A DNA stretch of 64,000 bases, from the NCBI RefSeq assembly GCF_029227915.1, contig NC_079888.1, positions 930,001-994,000 on the forward strand. Reading direction: 5' to 3'. The notes below the pieces were generated by a model, which did not search any database, was not told where the DNA came from, and saw nothing but the letters and a program-made list of their open reading frames with translations. Source of the stretch: Hydractinia symbiolongicarpus. Lineage: Eukaryota; Cnidaria; Hydrozoa; Anthoathecata; Hydractiniidae. Each line of letters starts with the position of its first letter. The first letter of the stretch is position 1. The position numbers were made by a program, and so were the translations under genes. Shown piece after piece: positions 23,300 to 35,941 of this stretch.

Positions 23300-26200
23300 A
23301 TCACTAAATACATGTTGATACGAATATGTGACGCCACCGTTGTAACTCAAACGGATTGACACCTTTAAAAAAACAATGAAATGTAGTTTTTGAAACTGTC
23401 TCTATTTCTTCAGCGTGAACAAACGGCTAGGATTGTTCCCACAGTAAAAAATGACTTATTAATGTTACTTTTTAAATGAAGCGGTACCACACCGCCCAGT
23501 GTATTCGCTGAGTACCAGCAATCCTGTCAAATTAAGAAGAATGTCATATCCTTGGAGACCAATTGGCTGATTTATCACATTTATCAGGTCACAGTCCAGA
23601 ATCAGTTCAACTAAGTCCCACAGTCAATCGGTTCACCGTTAAAAGCGATACAACTTAGTAATATCGGAACAAAATCACTAAATACATGTTGGTACGAATA
23701 TGTGACACGATCGTTGTAACTCAAACGGATTGACACCGTTAAAAAGTCAATTGAAATGTAGTTTTTGAAACTGTCTTCATTTCTTCAGCGCGAACTAACG
23801 GCTAGGATTGGTCCCACAGTGAAAAATGACTTATTTATCTAAAGTTTTATATGAAGCGCTACCACAGGGTCCAGTGTAATCGTTGAGTTCCAGGAATCAT
23901 GTCGAGTTAAAAAGAATGTTATTTCTTGGAGTCCAATTGGCTCATTTGTCACATTTATTAGGTCACAGTCCAGAATCAGTTCAATTAAGTCCCACAGTCA
24001 ATCGTTTCACTTTTAAAAGCGATACAACATAGTAATATCGGAAAAAATCGCTAAATACATGTTGGTACAAATATGTGAAGCAACCGTTGTAACTCAAACG
24101 GATTGACACCGTTAAAAAGTCAACGAAAGGTAGTTTTTGAAACTGTCTCTATTTCTTCGGCGTGAACTAACGGATAGGATTGTTCCCACAGTAAAAAATG
24201 ACTTATTTATCGAAATTTTTAAATGAAGCGCTACCAGGGGGTCCAGTGTAATCGCTGAGTACCAGCAATCCTGTCAAATTAAGACGAATGTCATTCCTTG
24301 GAGTCCAATTGGCTCATTTATCACATTTATCAGGTCACAGTCCAGAATCAGTTCAAATAAGCCCCACAGTCAATCGTTTCACCGTTGAAAGCGATACAAC
24401 TTAGTAATATCGGAACAAAATCACTAAATACATGTTGGTACGAATATGTGACACAATCGTTGTAACTCAAACGGATTGACACCGTTAGAAAGTCAATAAA
24501 ATGTAGTTTGTGAAACTGTCTCAATTTCTTTAGCGCGAACTAACGGCTAGGATTGGTCCCACGGTGAAAAATGACTTATTTATCTAAATTTTTAAATGAA
24601 CCGCTTACACAGGGTCCAGTGTAATCGTTGAGTTCCGGGAATCATGTCGAGTTAAAAAGAATGTTATTTCTTGGAGTCCAATTGGCTGATTTATCACATT
24701 TATAAGGTCACAGTCCAGAATCAGTTCAATTAAGTCCCACAGTCAATCGTTTCACTTTTAAAAGCGATATAACTTAGTAATATCGGAAAAAATCGCTAAA
24801 TACATGTTGGTACAAATATGTGAAGCAACCGTTGTAACTCAAACGGATTGACACCTTTAGAAAGTCAATGAAAGGTAGTTTTTGAAACTGTCTCTATTTC
24901 TTCGGCGTGAACTAACGGATAGGATTGTTCTCACAGTAAAAAATGACTTATTTATCGAAATTTTTAAATGAAGCGCTACCACAGGGTCCAGTGTAATCGC
25001 TGAGTTCCCGCAATCACGTCGAGTTAAAAAGAATGTTATTTCTTGGAATCCAATTGGCTCATTTATCACATTTATCAGGTCACAGTCCAGAATCAGTTCA
25101 ACTAAGCCCCACAGTCAATCGGTTCACCGTTAAAAGCGATACAACTTAGTAATATCGGAACAAAATTACTAAATACATGTTGGTACGAATATGTGACACA
25201 ATCGTTGTAATTCAAACGGATTGACACCCTTAGAAAGTCAATGAAATGTAGTTTGTGAAACTGTCTCTATTTCTTTAGCGCGAACTAACGGCTAGGATAG
25301 GTCCCACAGTGAAAAATGACTTATTTTTCTAAATGTTTAAATGAAGCGCTACCACAGGGTCCAGTGTAATCGTTGAGTTCCGGGAATCATGTCGAGTTAA
25401 AAAGAATGTTATTTCTTGGAGTCCAATTGGCTCATTTATCACATTTATAAGGTCACAGTCCAGAATCAGTTGAATTAAGTCCCACAGTCAATCGGTTCAC
25501 CGTTAAAAGCGATACAACTTAGTAATAGCGGAAGAAGTCGCTAAACACATCTTGGTACGAATATGTGACACAAACGTTGTAACTGAAACGGATTGACACC
25601 GTTAGAAAGTCAATGAAAGGTAGTTTTTGAAACTGTCTCTATTTCTTCAGCGTGAACTAACGGATAGGATTGGTCTCACAGTAAAAAATGACTTATTTAT
25701 CGAAATTTTCAAATGAAGCGCTACCACAGAGTCCAGTGTAATCGCTGAGTTCCGGCAATCATGTCGAGTTAAAAAGAATATTATTTCTGGAGTTCAATTG
25801 GCTCATTTATTACATTTATAAGGTCACAGTCCAGAAGCAGTTCAATTAATGCCCACAGTCAATCGATTCACTTTTAAAAGCGATACAACTTAGTAAGATC
25901 GGAACAATCGCTAAATCCATGTTGGTACGAATACGTGACGCAATCGTTGTAACTCAAACGGATTGCCACCGTTAAAAAGACAATGAAATGTAGTTTTTGA
26001 AACTGTCTCTATTTCTTCAGCGTGAACTAACGCCTAGGATTGGTCCCACAATAAAAAATGACTTATTAATCTTAATTTTTAAATGAAGCGCTACCACACC
26101 GCCCAGTGTAATCGCTGAGTTCCAGCAATCCTGTCAAATTAAGAAGAATGTCATTCCTTGGAGTCCAATTGGCTCATTTATCACATTTATCAGGTCACAG

Positions 26201-26557
26201 TCCAGAATCAGTTGAACTAAGTCCCACAATCAATCGGTTCACCCTTAAAAGCGATACAACTTAGTTATATCGGAACAAAATCACTAAATACATTTTGGTA
26301 CGAATATGTGACGCAACCGTTGTAACTCAAACGGATTGCCACCTTTAAAAAGACAATGAAAGGTAGTTTTTGAAACTGTCTCCATTTCTTTAGCGGTAAC
26401 TAACGCATAGGATTGGTCCCACAGTAAAAAATGACTTATTTATCGTAATTTTTAAATGAAGCGCTACCACAGGGTCCAGTGTAATCGCTGAGTTCCAGCA
26501 ATCCTGTCAAATTAAGAAGAATGTCATTCCTTGGAGTCCAATTGGCTCATTTATCAC

Positions 26558-26563
<6 letters not shown>
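23300..26563 (+). repeat. Satellite monomers left of B copy 2
   Basis: Nine monomers duplicated from 17,822-21,085. Two substitutions at 23,948 and 23,959 (giving CATTTGTCACATTTATTAGG) distinguish it from the source. Nothing else is seen here. Confidence 0.9.
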
Positions 26564-26588
<25 letters not shown>

Positions 26589-27604
26589 TTTTATTTTATT
26601 TATTTTTTTATTTAAAGTTGGATCCAGCATATTTACAATGTACTAATTTGCACCAACTATCAAATTTAAATATGTAAATACTAAGTGATAAACTTACAAA
26701 TAAAGTACTAAAATAAATCATCGATTGATCCCCGAATGAGCAACACCGAGTTTACATAGGCAGTATATTTCAACGTGCCTGATAACAAATTTGAATTTTT
26801 TTAGATCTGTCACATTTTTCACACACGCAGGTTGGTAATTCCAGGCTAGGCTAGGGCGAAATTGAAAAGAATTCTGCCCGATACTGCTTTTAGAGGGTGG
26901 AATGACCAGTACAGTACCACTCCTAAGACTGTAAGCAGTCTCCTTCTTTCGAAAAATATTTCACATTAATTCAGGATTCAATCCTTGAAGACACTTATAA
27001 ATTTCAGTTACAAGGCTTTTCAGATTTTTATCATGGATATGCATCATACTAGATATTTCCAGTATTTCTGTATAGGTTTTCTGCACCAGACCAGTTTTTG
27101 CACACAACGCTTTTTTATGGGTTGCCGTAATGCGATTGTGTGCCTGTTTGCTGCAAAACATCCACACAAGAAGGCAATAATTGAAACAAGGTAAAATAAA
27201 TGAGTTAAATAATAAATTAATCTGGTCCTGTTTGAGAAAATTTCGTATCCTCAGGAGTGCTTTTGTCTTTGAGGAAGCACTTTTGCACATCCCTTTTACG
27301 TGAGGGTAAAATGAACGTTTTTCATCCAGAGTAATACGTAGTAACTTAACTTGTTTTGATGGAGCAATAGAAGATGAGCCAATCTGAATGCTGATATTGC
27401 CAACATCAGCTCCCAGAATTATCATCTGAAACATGCTTGGATTTGCAACCATACCATTTGAGTTAAACCAGTTTACCACTTTGACTATGTCAGAGTGCAA
27501 ACTTTCTAGAACAGCAGTGATACTACTCTTACAACTAAAAATGGTGTTGCCGTCGGCAAAGTTGCAGATATGACCCTCTAATAACAGGAACAAAGAATCA
27601 TTAA
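26564..27604 (-). mobile_element. Retroelement fragment B, copy 2, 1,041 bp
   Basis: Identical by eye to copy 1, at exactly 5,478 bp offset, with the same six-TTTA tail and the same flanks. It arose by duplication of the surrounding array and is not a new insertion. Confidence 0.93.
26718..27604 (-). pseudogene. LINE RT fragment (element B, copy 2)
   Basis: Same frame, FADG lesion and internal TGA (26,961-26,963) as copy 1. It shares Met at residue 54 (NPSMFQ) with copy 1 only; copies 3-6 have Leu there, which splits the six copies into two lineages. Confidence 0.88.
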
Positions 27605-29094
27605 TATCAGGTCACTGTCCAGAATCAGTTCAACTAAGTCCCACAGTCAATCGGTTCACCGTTAAAAGCGATACAACTTAGTATTATCGGAACAAAAACA
27701 CTAATTACATGTTGGTACGAATATGTAACGCAACCGTTGCAACTCAAACGGATTGACACCGTTAATAAGACAATGAAATGTAGTTTTTGAACTGTCTCTA
27801 TTTCTTCAACGCGAACTAACAGCTAGGATTGGTCCCACAGTAAAAAACGACTTATTTATCTTAATTTTTAAATGAAGCGCTACCACAGCGCCCAGTGCAA
27901 CCGCTGAGTTCCAGCAATCATGTCAAATTAAGAAGATTGTCATTCCTTTGAGACCAAGCGGCTCATTTATCACATTTAACAGGTCACAGTCCAGAATCAG
28001 TTCAATTAAGTCCCACAGTCAATCGTTTCACTTGTAAAAGCGATACAACTTAGTAATAGCGGGAGAAATCGCTAAATACATGTTGGTACGAATATGTGAA
28101 GCAACCGTTGTAACTCAAACGGATTGACACCGTTAGATAGTCAATGAAAGGTAGTTTTTGAAACTGTCTGTATTTCTTCAGCGTGAACTAACGGATAGGA
28201 TTGGTCCCACAGTAAAGAAATGACTTATTTATCGAAATTTTTAAATGAAGCGCTACCACAGGTTCCAGTGTAATCGCTGAGTTCCGGCTATCATGTCGAG
28301 TTAAGAAGAATATTATTTCTTGGAATCCAATTTCCTCATTTATCAGGTTCATAAGGACACCGTCCGTAATCAATTCAATTAGGTCCCACCGTCAATCGTT
28401 TCACTTTTAAAAGCGATACAACTTAGTAATATCGGAAAGAATCGCTAAATACATGTTGGTACGAATATGTGAAGCAACCGTTGTAACTCAAACGGATTGA
28501 CACCGTTAGAAAATCAATGAAAGGTAGTTTTTGAAACTGTCTCTATTTCTTTAGCGGGAACTAACGCATAGGATTGGTCCCACAGTAAAAAATGACTTAT
28601 TTATCGAAATTTTCAAATGAAGCGCTACCACAGAGTCCAGTGTAATCGCTGAGTTCCGGCAATCATGTCGAGTTAAAAAGAATATTATTTCTGGAGTTCA
28701 ATTGGCTCATTTATTACATTTATAAGGTCACAGTCCAGAAACAGTTCAATTAATGCCCACAGTCAATCGATTCACTTTTAAAAGCGATACAACTTAGTAA
28801 GATCGGAACAATCGCTAATTCCATGTTGGTACGAATACGTGACGCAATCGTTGTAACTCAAACGGATTGCCACCGTTAAAAAGACAATGAAATGTAGTTT
28901 TTGAAACTGTCTCTATTTCTTCAGCGTGAACTAACGGCTAGGATTGGTCCCACAATAAAAAATGACTTATTAATCTTAATTTTTAAATGAAGCGCTACCA
29001 CACCGCCCAGTGTAATCGCTGAGTTCCAGCAATCCTGTCAAATTAAGAAGAATGTCATTCCTTGGAGTCCAATTGGCTCATTTATCACATTTAT
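27605..29094 (+). repeat. Satellite monomers between B copies 2 and 3
   Basis: Starts at 27794, 28166, 28539 and 28909; the last is interrupted by B copy 3 at the same phase as the other B copies. The 28539 copy pairs a TTTAGCGGG start with the CAGAGTCCAG block otherwise seen at 20,157. Nothing else is seen. Confidence 0.9.
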
Positions 29095-30127
29095 TTATTT
29101 ATTTATTTTTATTTTATTTTATTTATTTCTTTATTTAAAGTTGGATCCAGCATATTTACAATGTACTAATTTGCGCCAACTATCAAATTTAAATATGTAA
29201 GTACTAAGTGATAAACTTAAAAATAAAATACTAAAATAAATCATCGATTGATCCCCGAATGAGCAACACAGAGTTCACATAAGCAGTATATTTCAACGTG
29301 CCTCATAACAAATTTGAATTTTTTTAGATCTGTCACATTTTTCACACACGCAGGTTGGTAATTCCAGGCTAGGCTAGGGCGAAATTGAAAAGAATTCTGC
29401 CCGATACTGCTTTTAGAGGGTGGAATGACCAGTACAGTACCACTCCTAAGACTGTAAGCAGTCTCCTTCTTTCGAAAAATATTTCACATTAATTCAGGAT
29501 TTAATCCTTGAAGACACTTATAAATTTCAGTTACAAGGCTTTTCAGATTTTTATCATGGATATGCATCATACTAGATATTTCCAGTATTTCTGTATAGGT
29601 TTTCTGCACCAGACCAGTTTTTGCACACAACGCTTTTTTATGGGTTGCCGTAATGCGATTGTGTGCCTGTTTGCTGCAAAACATCCACACAAGAAGGCAA
29701 TAATTGAAACAAGGTAAAATAAATGAGTTAAATAATAAATTAATCTGGTCCTGTTTGAGAAAATTTCGTATCCTCAGGAGTGCTTTTGTCTTTGAGGAAG
29801 CACTTTTGCACATCCCTTTTACGTGAGGGTAAAATGAACGTTTTTCATCCAGAGTAATACGTAGTAACTTAACTTGTTTTGATGGAGCAATAGAAGATGA
29901 GCCAATCTGAATGCTGATATTGCCAACATCAGCTCCCAGAATTATCATCTGAAACAAGCTTGGATTTGCAACCATACCATTTGAGTTAAACCAGTTTACC
30001 ACTTTGACTATGTCAGAGTGCAAACTTTCTAGAACAGCAGTAATACTACTCTTACAACTAAAAATGGTGTTGCCGTCGGCAAAGTTGCAGATATGACCCT
30101 CTAATAACAGGAACAAAGAATCATTAA
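29095..30127 (-). mobile_element. Retroelement fragment B, copy 3, 1,033 bp
   Basis: Same insertion point and flanks as copy 1. It is 8 bp shorter because the tail has four TTTA units in place of six. Private substitutions include GAGTTCACATAAGCAG near 29,272 and a TTTATTTCTTTATT variant in the tail. Confidence 0.92.
29241..30127 (-). pseudogene. LINE RT fragment (element B, copy 3)
   Basis: Same lesions as copy 1 (FADG, internal TGA at 29,484-29,486, C-terminal read-through frame). It has the NPSLFQ state shared with copies 4-6. Confidence 0.87.
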
Positions 30128-31987
30128 TATCAGGTCACTGTCCAGAATCAGTTCAACTAAGTCCCACAGTCAATCGGTTCACCGTTAAAAGCGATACAAC
30201 TTAGTATTATCGGAACAAAAACACTAATTACATGTTGGTACGAATATGTAACGCAACCGTTGCAACTCAAACGGATTGACACCGTTAATAAGACAATGAA
30301 ATGTAGTTTTTGAACTGTCTCTATTTCTTCAACGCGAACTAACAGCTAGGATTGGTCCCACAGTAAAAAATGACTTATTTATCTTAATTTTTAAATGAAG
30401 CGCTACCACAGCGCCCAGTGTAATTGTTGAGTCCCAGAAATCATGTCAAAATAAGAAGAAAGTCATTCCTTGGAGTCCAATTGGCTCATTTGTCACATTT
30501 ATTAGGTCACAGTCCAGAATCAGTTGAACTAAGTCCCACAGTCAATCAGTTCACCGTTAAAAGCGATACAACTTAGTAATATCGGAACAAAATCACTAAA
30601 TACATTTTGGTACGAATATGTGACGCAACCGTTGTAACTCAAACGGATTGCCACCGTTAAAAAGACAATGAAATGTAGTTTTTGATACTGTCTCTATTTC
30701 TTCAGCGTAAACTTACGGCTAGGATTGGTCCCACAGTAAAAAACGACTTAGTAATCTTAATTTTCAAATGAAGCGCTACCACACCGGCCAGTGTAATTGC
30801 TGAGTTCCAGCAATCCTGTCAAATTAAGAAGAATGTCATTCCTTGGAGTCCAATTGGCTCATTTATCACATTTATCAGGTCACAGTCCAGAATCAGTTCA
30901 ACTAAGTCCCACAGTCAATCGGTTCACCGTTAAAAGCGATACAACTTAGTAATATCGGAACAAAATCACTAAATACATGTTGGTACGAATATGTGACGCA
31001 ACCGTTGTAACTCAAACGGATTGACACCGTTAGAAAGTCAATGAAATGTACTTTTTGAAACTGTATCTATTTCTTCAGCGCCAACTAACGGCTAGGGTTT
31101 GTCCCACAGTTAAAAATGACTTATTTATCATAATTTTTAAATGAAGCGCTACCACAGCGCCCAGTGTAACCGCTGAGTTCCAGCAATCATGTCAAATTAA
31201 GACGATTGTCATTCCTTTGAGACCAAGCGGCTCATTTATCACATTTAACAGGTCACAGTCCGTAATCAATTCAATTAAGTCCCACAGTCAATCGTTTCAC
31301 TTTTAAAAGCGATACAACTTAGTAATATCGGAAAAAATCGCTAAATACATGTTGGTACGAATATGTGAAGCAACCGTTGTAACTCAAACGGATTGACACC
31401 GTTAGAAAATCAATGAAAGGTAGTTTTTGAAACTGTCTCTATTTCTTTAGTGCGAACTAACGCATAGGATTGGTCCCACAGTAAAAAATGACTTATTTAT
31501 CGTAATTTTTAAATGAAGCGCTACCACAGGGTCCAGTGTTATCGCTGAGTTCCGGGAATCATGTCGAGTTAAAAAGAATTTTATTTCTTGGAGTTCAATT
31601 GGCTCATTTATCGAATTTATAAGGTCACAGTCCAGAATCAGTTGAACTAAGTCCCACAGTCAATCAGTTCACGGTTAAAAGCGATACAACTTAGTAATAT
31701 CGGAACAAAATCACTAAATACATTTTGGTACGAATATGTGACGCAACCGTTGTAACTCAAACGGATTGCCACCGTTAAAAAGACAATGAAATGTAGTTTT
31801 TGAAACTGTCTCTATTTCTTCAGCGTGAACTAACGGCTAGGATTGGTCCGACAGTAAAAAATGACTTAGTAATCTTAATTTTCAAATGAAGCGCTACCAC
31901 ACCGCCCAGTGTAATCGCTGAGTTCCAGCAATCCTGTCAAATTAAGAAGAATGTCATTCCTTGGAGTCCAATTGGCTCATTTATCAC

Positions 31988-31993
<6 letters not shown>
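30128..31993 (+). repeat. Five-monomer spacer between B copies 3 and 4
   Basis: Starts at 30317 (CAACGCGAAC), 30690 (CGTAAACTTACGG), 31063 (class III, CGCCAACTAACGG), 31435 (TTTAGTGCGAAC) and 31808 (GTGAACTAACGG with GGTCCGACAG), the last cut by B copy 4. Bases 30,436-30,537 are the best template for the inverted insert at 23,041. This ordered set of five is repeated after copy 4. Confidence 0.92.
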
Positions 31994-32018
<25 letters not shown>

Positions 32019-33034
32019 TTTTATTTTATTTATTTTTTTATTTAAAGTTGGATCCAGCATATTTACAATGTACTAATTTGCACCAACTATCAAATTTAAA
32101 TATGTAAATACTAAGTGATAAACTTACAAATAAAGTACTAAAATAAATCATCGATTGATCCCCGAATGAGCAACACCGAGTTTACATAGGCAGTATATTT
32201 CAACGTGCCTGATAACAAATTTGAATTTTTTTAGATCTGTCACATTTTTCACACACGCAGGTTGGTAATTCCAGGCTAGGCTAGGGCGAAATTGAAAAGA
32301 ATTCTGCCCGATACTGCTTTTAGAGGGTGGAATGACCAGTACAGTACCACTCCTAAGACTGTAAGCAGTCTCCTTCTTTCGAAAAATATTTCACATTAAT
32401 TCAGGATTCAATCCTTGAAGACACTTATAAATTTCAGTTACAAGGCTTTTCAGATTTTTATCATGGATATGCATCATACTAGATATTTCCAGTATTTCTG
32501 TATAGGTTTTCTGCACCAGACCAGTTTTTGCACACAACGCTTTTTTATGGGTTGCCGTAATGCGATTGTGTGCCTGTTTGCTGCAAAACATCCACACAAG
32601 AAGGCAATAATTGAAACAAGGTAAAATAAATGAGTTAAATAATAAATTAATCTGGTCCTGTTTGAGAAAATTTCGTATCCTCAGGAGTGCTTTTGTCTTT
32701 GAGGAAGCACTTTTGCACATCCCTTTTACGTGAGGGTAAAATGAACGTTTTTCATCCAGAGTAATACGTAGTAACTTAACTTGTTTTGATGGAGCAATAG
32801 AAGATGAGCCAATCTGAATGCTGATATTGCCAACATCAGCTCCCAGAATTATCATCTGAAACAAGCTTGGATTTGCAACCATACCATTTGAGTTAAACCA
32901 GTTTACCACTTTGACTATGTCAGAGTGCAAACTTTCTAGAACAGCAGTAATACTACTCTTACAACTAAAAATGGTGTTGCCGTCGGCAAAGTTGCAGATA
33001 TGACCCTCTAATAACAGGAACAAAGAATCATTAA
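31994..33034 (-). mobile_element. Retroelement fragment B, copy 4, 1,041 bp
   Basis: Starts the first full 2,907-bp HOR unit (B plus five monomers, 31,994-34,900). Six TTTA units in the tail; flanks as in copy 1. Confidence 0.93.
32148..33034 (-). pseudogene. LINE RT fragment (element B, copy 4)
   Basis: Same frame and lesions as copy 3, with internal TGA at 32,391-32,393. No additional disabling change seen. Confidence 0.87.
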
Positions 33035-34894
33035 TATCAGGTCACTGTCCAGAATCAGTTCAACTAAGTCCCACAGTCAATCGGTTCACCGTTAAAAGCG
33101 ATACAACTTAGTATTATCGGAACAAAAACACTAATTACATGTTGGTACGAATATGTAACGCAACCGTTGCAACTCAAACGGATTGACACCGTTAATAAGA
33201 CAATGAAATGCAGTTTTTGAACTGTCTCTATTTCTTCAACGCGAACTAACAGCTAGGATTGGTCCCACAGTAAAAAATGACTTATTTATCTTAATTTTTA
33301 AATGAAGCGCTACCACAGCGCCCAGTGTAATTGCTGAGTCCCAGAAATCATGTCAAAATAAGAAGAAAGTCATTCCTTGGAGTCCAATTGGCTCATTTGT
33401 CACATTTATTAGGTCACAGTCCAGAATCAGTTGAACTAAGTCCCACAGTCAATCAGTTCACCGTTAAAAGCGATACAACTTAGTAATATCGGAACAAAAT
33501 CACTAAATACATTTTGGTACGAATATGTGACGCAACCGTTGTAACTCAAACGGATTGCCACCGTTAAAAAGACAATGAAATGTAGTTTTTGATACTGTCT
33601 CTATTTCTTCAGCGTAAACTTACGGCTAGGATTGGTCCCACAGTAAAAAACGACTTAGTAATCTTAATTTTCAAATGAAGCGCTACCACACCGGCCAGTG
33701 TAATTGCTGAGTTCCAGCAATCCTGTCAAATTAAGAAGAATGTCATTCCTTGGAGTCCAATTGGCTCATTTATCACATTTATCAGGTCACAGTCCAGAAT
33801 CAGTTCAACTAAGTCCCACAGTCAATCGGTTCACCGTTAAAAGCGATACAACTTAGTAATATCGGAACAAAATCACTAAATACATGTTGGTACGAATATG
33901 TGACGCAACTGTTGTAACTCAAACGGATTGACACCGTTAGAAAGTCAATGAAATGTACTTTTTGAAACTGTATCTATTTCTTCAGCGCCAACTAACGGCT
34001 AGGGTTGGTCCCACAGTTAAAAATGACTTATTTATCATAATTTTTAAATGAAGCGCTACCACAGCGCCCAGTGTAACCGCTGAGTTCCAGCAATCATATC
34101 AAATTAAGACGATTGTCATTCCTTTGAGACCAAGCGGCTCATTTATCACATTTAACAGGTCACAGTCCGTAATCAATTCAATTAAGTCCCACAGTCAATC
34201 GTTTCACTTTTAAAAGCGATACAACTTAGTAATATTGGAAAAAATCGCTAAATACATGTTGGTACGAATATGTGAAGCAACCGTTGTAACTCAAACGGAT
34301 TGACACCGTTAGAAAATCAATGAAAGGTAGTTTTTGAAACTGTCTCTATTTCTTTAGTGCGAACTAACGCATAGGATTGGTCCCACAGTAAAAAATGACT
34401 TATTTATCGTAATTTTTAAATGAAGCGCTACCACAGGGTCCAGTGTTATCGCTGAGTTCCGGGAATCATGTCGAGTTAAAAAGAATTTTATTTCTTGGAG
34501 TTCAATTGGCTCATTTATCGAATTTATAAGGTCACAGTCCAGAATCAGTTGAACTAAGTCCCACAGTCAATCAGTTCACGGTTAAAAGCGATACAACTTA
34601 GTAATATCGGAACAAAATCACTAAATACATTTTGGTACGAATATGTGACGCAACCGTTGTAACTCAAACGGATTGCCACCGTTAAAAAGACAATGAAATG
34701 TAGTTTTTGAAACTGTCTCTATTTCTTCAGCGTGAACTAACGGCTAGGATTGGTCCGACAGTAAAAAATGACTTAGTAATCTTAATTTTCAAATGAAGCG
34801 CTACCACACCGCCCAGTGTAATCGCTGAGTTCCAGCAATCCTGTCAAATTAAGAAGAATGTCATTCCTTGGAGTCCAATTGGCTCATTTATCAC

Positions 34895-34900
<6 letters not shown>
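33035..34900 (+). repeat. Five-monomer spacer between B copies 4 and 5
   Basis: Repeats the order of 30,128-31,993 at 2,907-bp offset (starts about 33224, 33597, 33970, 34342 and 34715) with few single-base differences, for example CAACTGTTG near 33,907. Confidence 0.92.
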
Positions 34901-34925
<25 letters not shown>

Positions 34926-35941
34926 TTTTATTTTATTTATTTTTTTATTTAAAGTTGGATCCAGCATATTTACAATGTACTAATTTGCACCAACTATCAA
35001 ATTTAAATATGTAAATACTAAGTGATAAACTTACAAATAAAGTACTAAAATAAATCATCGATTGATCCCCGAATGAGCAACACCGAGTTTACATAGGCAG
35101 TATATTTCAACGTGCCTGATAACAAATTTGAATTTTTTTAGATCTGTCACATTTTTCACACACGCAGGTTAGTAATTCCAGGCTAGGCTAGGGCGAAATT
35201 GAAAAGAATTCTGCCCGATACTGCTTTTAGAGGGTGGAATGACCAGTACAGTACCACTCCTAAGAATGTAAGCAGTCTCCTTCTTTCGAAAAATATTTCA
35301 CATTAATTCAGGATTCAATCCTTGAAGACACTTATAAATTTCAGTTACAAGGCTTTTCAGATTTTTATCATGGATATGCATCATACTAGATATTTCCAGT
35401 TATTCTGTATAGGTTTTCTGCACCAGACCAGTTTTTGCACACAACGCTTTTTTATGGGTTGCCGTAATGCGATTGTGTGCCTGTTTGCTGCAAAACATCC
35501 ACACAAGAAGGCAATAATTGAAACAAGGTAAAATAAATGAGTTAAATAATAAATTAATCTGGTCCTGTTTGAGAAAATTTCGTATCCTCAGGAGTGCTTT
35601 TGTCTTTGAGGAAGCACTTTTGCACATCCCTTTTACGTGAGGGTAAAATGAACGTTTTTCATCTAGAGTAATACGTAGTAACTTAACTTGTTTTGATGGA
35701 GCAATAGAAGATGAGCCAATCTGAATGCTGATATTGCCAACATCAGCTCCCAGAATTATCATCTGAAACAAGCTTGGATTTGCAACCATACCATTTGAGT
35801 TAAACCAGTTTACCACTTTGACTAGGTCAGAGTGCAAACTTTCTAGAACAGCAGTAATACTACTCTTACAACTAAAAATGGTGTTGCCGTCGGCAAAGTT
35901 GCAGATATGACCCTCTAATAACAGGAACAAAGAATCATTAA
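34901..35941 (-). mobile_element. Retroelement fragment B, copy 5, 1,041 bp
   Basis: Second 2,907-bp HOR step. Private changes include TTAGTAATTCC near 35,169 and a TA to AT change at about 35,400. Confidence 0.93.
35055..35941 (-). pseudogene. LINE RT fragment (element B, copy 5), extra stop
   Basis: As copy 4, but CCAGTTATTCTG in place of CCAGTATTTCTG near 35,396-35,407 creates an additional in-frame stop (35,400-35,402), shortening the longest open stretch to 176 residues. This private lesion agrees with absence of coding constraint after amplification. Confidence 0.88.

Larger units (their letters stand above)
23146..28518. repeat. Large duplication, copy 2 (5,478-bp offset)
   Basis: Copy of 17,668-23,040. 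It contains a partial element A, nine monomers (23398, 23773, 24145, 24518, 24890, 25263, 25635, 26005 and 26378), B copy 2 and monomers at 27794 and 28166. At 28,518 the sequence continues in phase into ordinary satellite, so this side shows the ancestral arrangement and the junction at 23,041 is derived. Confidence 0.93.

Noticed and set aside
22945-23337. 130-codon frame ending in satellite-coded residues
   Set aside because: Chimera of satellite, a partial element A and inverted satellite at a rearrangement junction. The RT part is real but truncated at both ends; the full frame is not a gene.
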